Below are positions 47,080-55,254 of a stretch of 64,000 nucleotides of DNA, piece by piece. Origin of the DNA: Auraticoccus monumenti (GTDB lineage Bacteria > Actinomycetota > Actinomycetes > Propionibacteriales > Propionibacteriaceae); contig NZ_LT629688.1 in NCBI RefSeq assembly GCF_900101785.1, forward strand, positions 4,092,001 to 4,156,000. The letters are read 5' to 3'. A model generated the notes under the pieces. That model did not search any database. It was not told where the DNA came from and worked only from the letters and a program-made list of their open reading frames with translations. Each line of letters opens with the position of its first letter. The first letter of the stretch is position 1. The position numbers and the translations under genes are program-made.

Positions 47080-47577
47080 TCAGACGACCTGGTGCAGCCA
47101 GCGCACCGGGGCGCCGTCGCCGGCGTGGCGGAAGGGCTCCAGCTCGTCGTCCCAGGGACGCCCCAGCAGCTCGTCCAGGGAGCGCAGCAGCTCCTTGCCC
47201 CCCAGCGCCTCGGTGACGATCGCGTGCTTGATCCGGTCCTCGGGGATCATGATGTCGCCGTGCAGGCCGGTGACGGCGTGGAAGACCCCCAGCCCCGGGG
47301 TGCAGGAGTAGCGCTCCCCCTCGGTGCTGGAGGTGGGCTCCTCGGTGACCTCGAAGCGCAGCCGCTGCCAGCCGCGCAGGGCGCTGGCGAGCTGGGAGGC
47401 GGTGCCGGGGGCTGCGCCCCAGGAGAGCTCGGAGCGGTAGCTGCCGCGCTCGACCGGCTGGGGCGACCAGGACAGGGACGTGGGGACGCCGAGCACGCCG
47501 CCGACGGCCCACTCGATGTGAGGGCACAGCGCCGACGGCGCAGAGTGGATGTACAGGACACCCCTGGTCGTGCTCAT
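47080..47577 (-). CDS. DUF3145 family protein
   Basis: 165 residues, cytosolic. The start TTRGVLYIHSAPSALCPHIEWAVGGVL, the WSPQPVERGSYRSELSW block and the GRPWDDELEPFRHAGDG end identify DUF3145 (each quoted in part only). The family is actinobacterial, often next to the FAS-II operon, with unknown function. ATG 47577 has a GGGAGGAACG leader. It lies close to, but convergent with, the fab operon. Confidence 0.88.
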   Translation of the reverse strand: MSTTRGVLYIHSAPSALCPHIEWAVGGVLGVPTSLSWSPQPVERGSYRSELSWGAAPGTASQLASALRGWQRLRFEVTEEPTSSTEGERYSCTPGLGVFHAVTGLHGDIMIPEDRIKHAIVTEALGGKELLRSLDELLGRPWDDELEPFRHAGDGAPVRWLHQVV

Positions 47578-47704
47578 CGTTCCTCCCGGCGTCGAGGTTT
47601 GCCTTCCCCAGCAGCCTGGACCCGTCGGTCGGAACGTCGCCCATTCTGCCCCAGAACCGGCTCAGCGCAACAGGCTGTCGGTGCGCCCCGGTAGACAGGG
47701 GCCC

Positions 47705-48430
47705 ATGAGCTGGCTCACGCCCCTGCCCGTGCGTCGCGTCGAGGGGGTCCCGGACGCCCCCGACCCCGACGCGGGCTGGCCCTTCGACCTCGCGCCGGTG
47801 GCCTCGGTCCTCCGCGACGGCCTCGACCTCGGGACGCTGACGGTCCTGGTCGGGGAGAACGGGACCGGCAAGTCGACGCTGGTCGAGGCGGTGGCGATGG
47901 CCTACGAGCTCTCCCCCGAGGGCGGCTCGACCGGAGCCCGGCACTCCACCACCGTGACCGAGTCCCCGCTGCACAGCCACCTGCAGCTCAGCCGTGGGGC
48001 GGGCGCCTCCCGCTGGGGCTACTTCGTCCGGGCCGAGACCCTGCACGGGCTGAACAGCTACCTGCAGGACCACCCCGGCTCGGAGGACGCCGGCTTCCAC
48101 GAGCGCAGCCACGGCGAGGGGTTCCTGGACCTGCTGGGGAGCAACCGCTTCCGCGGTCCCGGTTTCTTCGTCTTCGACGAGCCCGAGTCCGGGCTCTCCT
48201 TCGGCGCCCAGCTCACCCTGATCGCCTCGCTCCGCGCGGTGCTGGCCGACGGACGCTCGCAGGTGCTGATGGCCACCCACTCCCCCGTGCTGGCCGCGAT
48301 CCCCGACGCCAGGCTGCTCGAGCTGACCTCCTCGGGCCTGCAGCCCAAGACCTGGGACGAGCTCGACGTGGTGGACCACCACCGCCGCTTCCTCAGCCAG
48401 CCCGGGTCCTACCTGCGCCACCTGGACTGA
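47705..48430 (+). CDS. AAA family ATPase (small ABC/SMC-like)
   Basis: 241 residues. Walker A GENGTGKST (50-58), Walker B FFVFDEPESGLS near 155, and a switch His in ATHSPVLAAIPDA. There is no membrane partner or long coiled coil, so it belongs to the small predicted-ATPase group (AAA_23/RecF-like) of unknown role rather than to transporters. It sits alone between the convergent yggS and divergent DUF3145 genes, giving no functional hint. The -10-like TAGACA lies seven bases before the ATG. Confidence 0.85.
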   Translation: MSWLTPLPVRRVEGVPDAPDPDAGWPFDLAPVASVLRDGLDLGTLTVLVGENGTGKSTLVEAVAMAYELSPEGGSTGARHSTTVTESPLHSHLQLSRGAGASRWGYFVRAETLHGLNSYLQDHPGSEDAGFHERSHGEGFLDLLGSNRFRGPGFFVFDEPESGLSFGAQLTLIASLRAVLADGRSQVLMATHSPVLAAIPDARLLELTSSGLQPKTWDELDVVDHHRRFLSQPGSYLRHLD

Positions 48431-48433
48431 GGC

Positions 48434-49204
48434 TCAGGAGCCGGGGCGCCCCTCGGGCCAGTAGTGGGCGTAGTCGTTCACCGGCGGGCGGGAGCCGAAG
48501 ATGGCCGTGCCCACCCGCACGCAGGTCGAGCCGTGCGCGATGGCCAGCTCGTAGTCCCCCGACATCCCCATCGACAGCCGGTCGTAGCTGCCGGCGGCGC
48601 GGTCGTCCTCGCCCAGCACCTGCTGCAGCCGGCGCACCCGCTCGAAGCAGGCAGCCACCACCTCGGTGTCCGGGCCGGGCGCGGCCAGGGTCATCAGCCC
48701 GACCACCCGCAGCGAGTCGAAGGCGGTCAGCTCGCGGGCCAGCGCCGGGACGTCCTCCGGGGCCAGCCCGAACTTGGACTCCTCACCGGAGGAGTTCACC
48801 TGCAGGTGGACGTCCAGCCCGCGACCCTCGGCCTGGAGCCGTCTCTCCAGCGCCGTGGCGAGCTTGACCGAGTCCAGGGTCTGCAGCTCGGTGGCCACCC
48901 GGGCCACGTCACGGGCCTTGTTGGTCTGCAGGTGCCCGATCACCGACCAGCACAGGTCGGGCAGGTCGGGGGTCGCCTCGTGCTTGGCCACCACCTCCTG
49001 GACCTTGTTCTCACCGAAGGTGGTGACGCCGATGGCGTGCAGCTCGCGCACCAGCTCGACCGGCTTGGTCTTGCTCACCGGGAGCAGGTGCACCTCGCCG
49101 GGGTCGCGCCCGACCCGCGCGCAGGCCTCGTCCACCCGGGCCCGCACCTCGCGGTAGCGCTGCTGGACCTCCGTCTCCTCGCTCACGGCCCCGTCCTCGC
49201 TCAC
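48434..49204 (-). CDS. YggS family PLP-binding homeostasis protein
   Basis: 256 residues, alanine-racemase-like TIM barrel that binds pyridoxal phosphate and buffers the cofactor. The PLP Lys is in LLPVSKTKP (near 50), with FGENKVQE, IGHLQTNK, VNSSGEESKFGL and the phosphate site SMGMSGDYELAIAHGST. GTG 49204 overlaps the VWA gene stop (GTGA). In many bacteria yggS sits beside division genes; here it ends the moxR-VWA operon. Confidence 0.93.
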   Translation of the reverse strand: MSEDGAVSEETEVQQRYREVRARVDEACARVGRDPGEVHLLPVSKTKPVELVRELHAIGVTTFGENKVQEVVAKHEATPDLPDLCWSVIGHLQTNKARDVARVATELQTLDSVKLATALERRLQAEGRGLDVHLQVNSSGEESKFGLAPEDVPALARELTAFDSLRVVGLMTLAAPGPDTEVVAACFERVRRLQQVLGEDDRAAGSYDRLSMGMSGDYELAIAHGSTCVRVGTAIFGSRPPVNDYAHYWPEGRPGS

Positions 49205-50154
49205 GGCCACCGGGCCGCCAGCGAGACCAGCCCCAGCGAGGCCAGCACGGCGAAGAACAGACCGGCCCCGGCGTAGCGCGAGGTCGCCTCCATCGGCACC
49301 CGCTCGGTGCCCACCGAGCTCTGGATGTCCTCGTAGACCTGCACCAGCTGCTCGGCGGACTGGGCCTCGTAGGCCTCGCCGCCGGAGATGTCGGCCACGT
49401 TCTGCAGCTCGACCCTGTCCACCGGCACCGGCTCGCGCTGGCCCTCGATCTCGACGTAGCCGTTCTCGGTGCCGTAGGCGATGGTGTAGATCGGCACCTC
49501 CTGGACGCGGGCCTGCTCGGCGGCCACCGCGGCCGATCGGCCGTAGGTGGTCTTGCCGTCGCTGAGCAGCACGATCCGGGCCGGCGGGGGCTCGTCGGGG
49601 TTCTCCGGGTCCGGAGGCACCTGCAGCAGCGCGTTGAGGGAGGTGAAGATGCCCTCCCCGATCGCGGTCGAGGGCGCCAGCTGGAGGTTCTCGATGGCCG
49701 CCGTGGCCGCCCCGTGGTCGGTGGTCGGCGGCACCAGGATGGCCGCGGTCTGGGCGAAGGTGACGACCGAGACGTTGTAGCGCGGGGGGATGCCCTGGAC
49801 GAAGTCGATGGCGGCGACCTTGGCCGCCTCCAGCCGGTTCGGCTCGACGTCGGTGGCCTCCATCGACAACGACACGTCGATGGTCACCACGATGGTGCCG
49901 CGCTCGCTGGGCACCTCGATGTCCTGGGTGGGCTTGGCCCAGGCCAGGGTCAGCGTGACCAGAGACATCAGGGCCAGCGCGACCGCGACGTGCCTCAGCC
50001 AGGTCCGGTCCCGGGGCACCACCATCTGCAGGGTGTTGCGGCTGCCGCGCCGACGCGCGATCCGGCGGGCCAGCAGCAGGTAGAGCAGCACCAGCACCGG
50101 GATGGCGGCCAGCGCCCACAACCGGAGCGGGAAGGCGAAGTCGATCACGGCCAC
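49201..50154 (-). CDS. VWA domain membrane protein (BatA-like), downstream copy
   Basis: 317 residues. Two N-terminal helices (about 10-28 and 55-75) precede a von Willebrand A domain with MIDAS motif DVSLS (near 93), Thr in PPTTDHG and Asp in LLSDGKT, and a C-terminal helix (about 295-315). The likely topology puts the VWA domain outside. Closely related to the next gene along the operon (50145-51113) over the whole length. The ten-base overlap and shared layout point to tandem duplication. Confidence 0.9.
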   Translation of the reverse strand: MAVIDFAFPLRLWALAAIPVLVLLYLLLARRIARRRGSRNTLQMVVPRDRTWLRHVAVALALMSLVTLTLAWAKPTQDIEVPSERGTIVVTIDVSLSMEATDVEPNRLEAAKVAAIDFVQGIPPRYNVSVVTFAQTAAILVPPTTDHGAATAAIENLQLAPSTAIGEGIFTSLNALLQVPPDPENPDEPPPARIVLLSDGKTTYGRSAAVAAEQARVQEVPIYTIAYGTENGYVEIEGQREPVPVDRVELQNVADISGGEAYEAQSAEQLVQVYEDIQSSVGTERVPMEATSRYAGAGLFFAVLASLGLVSLAARWP

Positions 50155-51113
50155 CTCACTCCCAGGGAGATCGCGCCCAGCGCGGCCAGCGCCGCGAAGA
50201 CGAGGCCGAAGCCGGCGTACTGCGAGGTCACCTGCTGGTCGACCTTGCGCGTACCGGACTCGACCGCCACGTCAGCGTAGACCTCGCGCAGGTCGTCGGC
50301 GGACTCCGCCTCGTAGAAGGCCCCGTCGGTCGCCTCGGCGATCTGACGCATCATCGCGGGGTCCGGCGGCACCGGCTCGCGGACGCCGTCGAGGTCGACG
50401 TAGCCGTTCTCGGTGCCGTAGGCGATCGTGAAGGTGCGGATCTCCGCCTCCACCACGTCGCTGACCGCCTGCATCGGCGCCCGTCCAGCGGTGTTCTCAC
50501 CGTCCGACAGCATCACGATGGCTCCCGGGGCGATGCCGTCGGGGTCGTCGGGGTCCTGCGGGGCCTGCTGCAGGGCCCGCAACGCCGTGATCAGCGCCTC
50601 CCCGATCGCGGTGGACTCCTGCGGCTGCAGCGTCAGGACCGCGCGTCCGGCGGCGGCGTGGTCGGTGGTCGGCGGGATCACGATGGCCGGCGCCCCCGAC
50701 AGGCTGACCACCGACACGTTGTACTCCGGCGGCAGCGTCTCGATGAACTCCCGGGCCGCGACCTTTGCCGCCTCCAGCCGGCTGGGCTCGATGTCGGTGG
50801 CCTCCATCGACAGCGACACGTCGATCACCACCACGATGGTCGAGCGCGGCAGCGGCTCGTCGGCCTGGGCCACCGGGCGGGCGAAGGCCAGCGTCAGGGT
50901 GACCAGGCTCAGCAGGGAGAGGGCGACGGCCAGGTGGCGGCGCCACTGGGACTGCCGGCCGATCACCGACTCCAGCATCGAGGTGTTGGTGTAGCGCATG
51001 CCGCGCCGGTTCTTCATCCGGCTCAGCACCACGTAGGCGGCGACGATCACCGGGATCAGCAGCAGCAGGAACAGTCGGGAGGGGACCTCGAACCCCGAGG
51101 GCGGGAAGATCAC
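50145..51113 (-). CDS. VWA domain membrane protein (BatA-like), upstream copy
   Basis: 322 residues. Same architecture as the downstream copy: two N-terminal helices, MIDAS DVSLS, PPTTDHA, LLSDGENT and a final helix. The shared block TIAYGTENGYV followed by VREPVPP or QREPVPV confirms paralogy. In MoxR-type operons such proteins act with the AAA ATPase in metal insertion or complex assembly; the client here is unknown. GTG 51113 overlaps the DUF58 stop. Confidence 0.9.
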   Translation of the reverse strand: MIFPPSGFEVPSRLFLLLLIPVIVAAYVVLSRMKNRRGMRYTNTSMLESVIGRQSQWRRHLAVALSLLSLVTLTLAFARPVAQADEPLPRSTIVVVIDVSLSMEATDIEPSRLEAAKVAAREFIETLPPEYNVSVVSLSGAPAIVIPPTTDHAAAGRAVLTLQPQESTAIGEALITALRALQQAPQDPDDPDGIAPGAIVMLSDGENTAGRAPMQAVSDVVEAEIRTFTIAYGTENGYVDLDGVREPVPPDPAMMRQIAEATDGAFYEAESADDLREVYADVAVESGTRKVDQQVTSQYAGFGLVFAALAALGAISLGVRWP

Positions 51114-52189
51114 CTGGCTACCCCCTGCGGCGGTGCGTGCAGCATGCTCGCCACGCGCCGGTAGGCCAGCACGAAACGGGCGATGTCCTGCACCCAGTCA
51201 CGGTCGGTGCGGAGCTGGATGTGCCCCACACCAGCCCGACGAAGGGCGATCCGGATTCGTTCCCGCTGGGCGGCCGAGGCGGCGTCCATCCGCTGCCGGG
51301 CGGCGGCGTCGGCGGTGTCGACGTAGCGCTCGAAGTCGGTCTCGGGGTCGCGGATCAGCATGTCGCCGACGTCGGGGAACTCGATCTCGCGACGGTCCAC
51401 CACCTCCACGGCCAGCACCTGGTTGCGCACCGAGAGCCGGCGCATGGCCCGCTCCCACTCCGGCTCCACGTTGGGGTCGAGCTCGTGGTCGCCGGGGGTG
51501 AGGAAGTCCGACACGACCACCCGCAGGCCGCGGCGGCGCTGGGTCCGGGCCAGCTCCTCGACCCCGGCGGCCAGCGACATCGGGCCCACCTCGTGGTCGG
51601 GCACGATCGGCTCGGTCAGCATCCGGCGGAGCAGGCCGTAGAGGGCGCTGCGGCCCGAGCGGGCGGGCAGCCGTCGCATCTCGTTGGGCCGCATCATCAT
51701 GCCGCCGAAGCGGTCGCCCATCTTCTGGCTGAGGAACCCGATGGTGGCCACCGCGGCGATCCCGAGGTCCCGCTTGGTGACGCCCTCGGTGCCCCAGTTC
51801 ATCGACGGGGTGACGTCGAGCAGGGCCCACACCTCGAGCTCGCGGTCGGCCATGGTGTCCCGCACGTGCGGCACGGTGGTGCGCGCGGTCACCGCCCAGT
51901 CGATCTTGCGGACGTCGTCCTCGCCGGCCTGGTAGGGCCGGGCGTCGTTGGTGTCGGTGCCGGGCCCGGGCAGCAGACCGAGGTGGTCACCCTGCAGGAA
52001 GCCCTCCAGCCGGCGGACGATGGCCAGCTCCAGCCGGCGCAGCGCCGCCTCCGGGGCCAGCTTGTTGAGCGGGATGGTGGGCGTGGTCGGCACCCCGACC
52101 ACCGACGACAGGGCGCCGGGGGCCGCGGGTGCGGGTGCGGGCTGGCCCACCGGTGGCCCGGTGGGCGGGGGGAAGCTGGGGACCGACAT
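51110..52189 (-). CDS. DUF58 domain protein
   Basis: 359 residues. After a Pro/Ala-rich start (about 40 residues) comes the DUF58 motif DARPYQAGEDDVRKIDW (near 85) and a VWA-like fold beginning WALLDVTPSM. It is the standard partner of MoxR ATPases. ATG 52189, two bases downstream of the moxR stop. The frame continues upstream to 52255 but overlaps moxR. Confidence 0.92.
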   Translation of the reverse strand: MSVPSFPPPTGPPVGQPAPAPAAPGALSSVVGVPTTPTIPLNKLAPEAALRRLELAIVRRLEGFLQGDHLGLLPGPGTDTNDARPYQAGEDDVRKIDWAVTARTTVPHVRDTMADRELEVWALLDVTPSMNWGTEGVTKRDLGIAAVATIGFLSQKMGDRFGGMMMRPNEMRRLPARSGRSALYGLLRRMLTEPIVPDHEVGPMSLAAGVEELARTQRRRGLRVVVSDFLTPGDHELDPNVEPEWERAMRRLSVRNQVLAVEVVDRREIEFPDVGDMLIRDPETDFERYVDTADAAARQRMDAASAAQRERIRIALRRAGVGHIQLRTDRDWVQDIARFVLAYRRVASMLHAPPQGVAR

Positions 52190-52191
52190 GC

Positions 52192-53247
52192 TCAGTGGAA
52201 GTCGGGCTGGGGCTGGTGCTGCTGCTGGTCGGGGTGGCGCTGCTGGGCGTTCCACACCGGGGTGGGCGGCGGCACCATGGCCACCACCCGCTCCACCACC
52301 TGGGTGGGGTCGATGTTGTCGGCCACCGCGTCGAATCCCAGCACCAGCCGGTGGGCCATCACGTCGCGGGCCACGGCCTGGACGTCGGTGGGCAGCACGT
52401 AGTCGCGGCCGTGGATCAGCGCCAGCGCGCGGGAGGCGGCCACCAGACCCAGCGTGGCGCGCGGGCTGCAGCCGATCTGGATCACCGAGGTGAGGTCGGG
52501 CATGCCGAACTCCGCCGGGGTGCGGGTGGCCAGCACCAGCCGGACGATGTACTCCGCCACCAGGTTGTGCACGAAGACGTTGGAGGCGCGGTGCTGCAGG
52601 TTGAGCACGATCTCGGGGTTGAGCACCGGGTTCGCACTCGGCGGGCTGACGCTCATCCGGCGGAGGATCTCGAACTCCTCGTTGCCGCGCGGGTAGGGCA
52701 CGTCGACCTTGAGCAGGAAGCGGTCGCGCTGGGCCTCCGGCAGCGGGTAGACACCCTCGGACTCGACCGGGTTCTGGGTGGCGATCACGATGAACGGGCT
52801 GGGGGCCGGGTAGGTCTTGCCGCCGATGGAGACCTGCTTCTCCGCCATCAGCTCCAGCATCGCCGACTGCACCTTGGCCGGGGCGCGGTTGATCTCGTCG
52901 GCCAGCACGAAGTTCACGAAGACCGGCCCGAGCTCGACGTCGAAGCCCTCCTGGCTGGCCTTGTAGATCCGGGTGCCGACGATGTCGGAGGGCACCAGGT
53001 CGGGGGTGAACTGGACCCGGGAGAACTCACCGCCGACGACGGTGGCGAAGCTGCGCACGGCCAGCGTCTTGGCCACCCCGGGCACGCCCTCCAGCAGGAT
53101 GTGGCCCTTGGCCAGCAACCCGACCATCAGCTGCTCGACCATGTGCTCCTGGCCGACGATGACGCGCTGCACCTGGGCGATCGCGTCACCGAGGAGTCGG
53201 GAGGCCTGCTGGTTGCTCAGCTGGTCGGTGCTCATCGGGTTGCTCAC
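52192..53247 (-). CDS. MoxR family AAA+ ATPase
   Basis: 351 residues. Walker A EGVPGVAKT (near 55), Walker B VLADEINRA (near 117), sensor 1 IATQNPVE and the arginine finger region LPEAQRDRF. The C-terminal tail is Gln/His/Pro-rich (HPDQQQHQPQPDFH). It is the first gene of the operon moxR-DUF58-VWA-VWA-yggS, a chaperone-like module. The start ATG could also be four residues later (MSTDQLSNQQ). Confidence 0.95.
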   Translation of the reverse strand: MSNPMSTDQLSNQQASRLLGDAIAQVQRVIVGQEHMVEQLMVGLLAKGHILLEGVPGVAKTLAVRSFATVVGGEFSRVQFTPDLVPSDIVGTRIYKASQEGFDVELGPVFVNFVLADEINRAPAKVQSAMLELMAEKQVSIGGKTYPAPSPFIVIATQNPVESEGVYPLPEAQRDRFLLKVDVPYPRGNEEFEILRRMSVSPPSANPVLNPEIVLNLQHRASNVFVHNLVAEYIVRLVLATRTPAEFGMPDLTSVIQIGCSPRATLGLVAASRALALIHGRDYVLPTDVQAVARDVMAHRLVLGFDAVADNIDPTQVVERVVAMVPPPTPVWNAQQRHPDQQQHQPQPDFH

Positions 53248-53323
53248 TCACGTCTCCCTGGGGTGTTCCTGTCGGACCCTGCGGCTGCTCGGTCGGGCCC
53301 ACACCCTCGCTCGGACCGGCCCG

Positions 53324-53413
53324 GCCCATTCTGGCAGACCGGTCAACGCAGCCCGGTCGAGTCTGCCGTGCGCGCGGCTCACCCCGCCGTTGCCCGTGAT
53401 GGGCAGAATGGGC
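53324..53413. promoter_or_regulatory. Dyad of promoter-like elements between moxR and the divergent gene
   Basis: GCCCATTCTG (53324-53333) is the exact reverse complement of CAGAATGGGC (53404-53413). Each places CAGAAT on the strand of its own gene, 80 and 56 bases before the two starts. It could be a matched pair of -10 elements or a shared regulator site. Confidence 0.45.
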
Positions 53414-53465
53414 GCCACCACGGCGGAGGTCGGCCGGAGCCGCACCTGTGATGAGATGAGGACCG

Positions 53466-54419
53466 ATGTCGACGCCCCAGCCCCCGCAGCCCGGTCCCGA
53501 GCCCGGGCCCGGTGTGCTGGCCTACCCGCTCACCGAGTCCGACCCCCCTCGGGTCGACGACTTCTGGCTGGACGCCCGGCTCAGCGCCCAGCCCAGCGGT
53601 GTCACCTACCTGGCCCACGACGACCCCGACCGGCCGGTCCTGCTGCTGCTGCTGTCGGAGGGGGCGGCCGGCGACCTGGCGGCCCGCGAGCGCTTCGCCG
53701 GACGGATCAACGCGCTGCACATCGACGACGTGGTCGCCCGCGGCGGCCGCGGCCAGGACCAGGGACGGCTGGCCCGGCGGTTCCGTCCCGACGGGGACGT
53801 CCCGCCCTCCCCCGCCGACGCCCCGACCGCGCCCTGGGCCGCGCTGGCCCACAGCGGGGCGGCCTCGGTGCGGCACGCGGCCGAGATCCTCGACGACGTC
53901 CAGCTGGCCATGCTGCCCCAGCAGGGCACCCCCGCCGGCCCGGACTACCGGCACTACTGGATCGACCGGGTCCGGCCGGGCCTGACGCGGCTCTGGCCGC
54001 TGCCCTGGCCCGGCCGCCACACCCGGGCCGGCTGGGTCAGCATCCTGGTGTCCTGGCTGCTGATGATGCTGCTGGCCGCCCTCGCGGTGCTGATCGCCAT
54101 CTGGATCTTCCACGACGACCCGCCGCAGGCCCCGCCACCGCCCTCGGGCCAGACCAGCTCCCCGCAGTCCGGCTCACCGCCGCCGGACTCGGCCTCGCCG
54201 TCCCCGGACTCCGCCTCACCCAGCCCGGACTCCGCCTCGCCGTCCCCGGAGTCGGGCTCGCCGTCGCCGGACTCCGCCTCACCCAGTCCGACCGACGCCT
54301 CGCCGAGCCAGACGCCGTCCATGTCGGGTTCCCCCTCCCCGAGCGGCACCGAGTCCGGGGGCGGCGAGCCGAGCGAGTCCGGCGACCCCGGCTCGCCGAC
54401 CCCGAGGTCGCGGCTGTGA
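53466..54419 (+). CDS. Single-pass membrane protein with Pro/Ser repeat tail
   Basis: 317 residues. A cytosolic N-terminal domain (about 1-190) begins with a Pro/Gly-rich tract and contains FWLDARLSAQPSGVTYLAHDD, quoted only to mark its start FWLDARLS. One helix (about 197-218) follows, then an external tail of about 95 residues made of Pro/Ser/Asp repeats (PDSASPS units). The cytosolic part, of the type found on actinomycete membrane proteins that sense or regulate, is not assigned. The stop overlaps the HAD gene start (GTGA), so the two are coupled. Downstream of TGAGAT at eight bases, a weak -10. Confidence 0.75.
   Translation: MSTPQPPQPGPEPGPGVLAYPLTESDPPRVDDFWLDARLSAQPSGVTYLAHDDPDRPVLLLLLSEGAAGDLAARERFAGRINALHIDDVVARGGRGQDQGRLARRFRPDGDVPPSPADAPTAPWAALAHSGAASVRHAAEILDDVQLAMLPQQGTPAGPDYRHYWIDRVRPGLTRLWPLPWPGRHTRAGWVSILVSWLLMMLLAALAVLIAIWIFHDDPPQAPPPPSGQTSSPQSGSPPPDSASPSPDSASPSPDSASPSPESGSPSPDSASPSPTDASPSQTPSMSGSPSPSGTESGGGEPSESGDPGSPTPRSRL
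54183..54290 (+). repeat. In-frame 21-bp repeats encoding PDSASPS
   Basis: About five tandem 21-base units (variants of CCGGACTCCGCCTCACCCAG) encode heptads PDSASPS or PESGSPS. Such tracts change copy number readily and usually form extended external stalks. Confidence 0.75.
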
Positions 54420-55222
54420 GCGGCGGCTGGCGTCCGCGCCTGGTCGTCTCCGACCTCGACGGCACCTTCCTCTCCCCCGACGGCACGGTCAGCGACGTCA
54501 ACCGCGGGGCCGTCGGCGACGCGCTGGAGGCCGGCATCGAGGTGCTGTTCGCCACCGGGCGCCCGCCGCGCTGGCTGGACGTGGTCGCCGACCTCGGCCT
54601 GCCCTCCACGGTGGTGATCGCCAGCAACGGCGCGCTGGTCTACGACGTGGCCACCGACGAGGTGCTGCGGCGCCGGGCCATCGCGACCGAGGTGCTGCGG
54701 TCGGTGACCGCGGACGTCGCCGCCGCGGTGGAGGCGGTGGACTTCGCGGTCGAGGACTCCGCGGTGTTCCGCTGCACCGACGACTACGTGGTGCGCGCCT
54801 CGGCAGGCACCCAGATCGAGCGGCTGCCGACCGACCGGCTGGCGCAGGTCGACGGGGTGGTCAAGCTCCTGGTCCAGCACCAGCGGCTGACACCGGACGA
54901 CCTGGCCGCGCTGGTCGAGCCGGTGGTGGGCGACCGGCTCACCGTCACCCACTCCGCCGCCGACGGGTGGGGGCTGCTGGAGCTCAGCGCCCCGGGCGTC
55001 ACCAAGGCCTCGACGCTGGCGGACTGGTGCGCCGACCGGGGCATCGAGGCCGCCGACGTGGCGGCCTTCGGGGACATGCCCAACGACCGGGCCATGCTGG
55101 CCTGGGTGGGTCGCCCGCACGTGATGCAGCACGCGCACCCGTCCCTGGCCGACCTCGGGGCCACGGTGATCGGCTCCAACCTGGAGTCCGCCGTCGGGCA
55201 CACGGTCCGCGGCTGGCTCTGA
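54416..55222 (+). CDS. HAD family hydrolase (Cof/HAD-IIB type)
   Basis: 268 residues. Motif I SDLDGTFLS near 12, motif II LFATGRPP near 44, a Lys in VVKLLVQ or APGVTKAS, and motif IV GDMPNDRAML near 220. A C2B cap of about 100 residues lies between, as in Cof-type phosphatases of sugar phosphates or other small metabolites. GTG start overlapping the previous stop. Confidence 0.92.
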   Translation: MSGGWRPRLVVSDLDGTFLSPDGTVSDVNRGAVGDALEAGIEVLFATGRPPRWLDVVADLGLPSTVVIASNGALVYDVATDEVLRRRAIATEVLRSVTADVAAAVEAVDFAVEDSAVFRCTDDYVVRASAGTQIERLPTDRLAQVDGVVKLLVQHQRLTPDDLAALVEPVVGDRLTVTHSAADGWGLLELSAPGVTKASTLADWCADRGIEAADVAAFGDMPNDRAMLAWVGRPHVMQHAHPSLADLGATVIGSNLESAVGHTVRGWL

Positions 55223-55241
55223 GACCCGGGCCGCGGCTGCG

Positions 55242-55247
55242 TACCCT
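55242..55247 (+). promoter_or_regulatory. -10 element TACCCT before the GT87 gene
   Basis: TACCCT lies seven bases before GTG 55255, favouring that GTG over the adjacent GTG 55258. Confidence 0.5.
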
Positions 55248-55254
55248 GTGGCCC

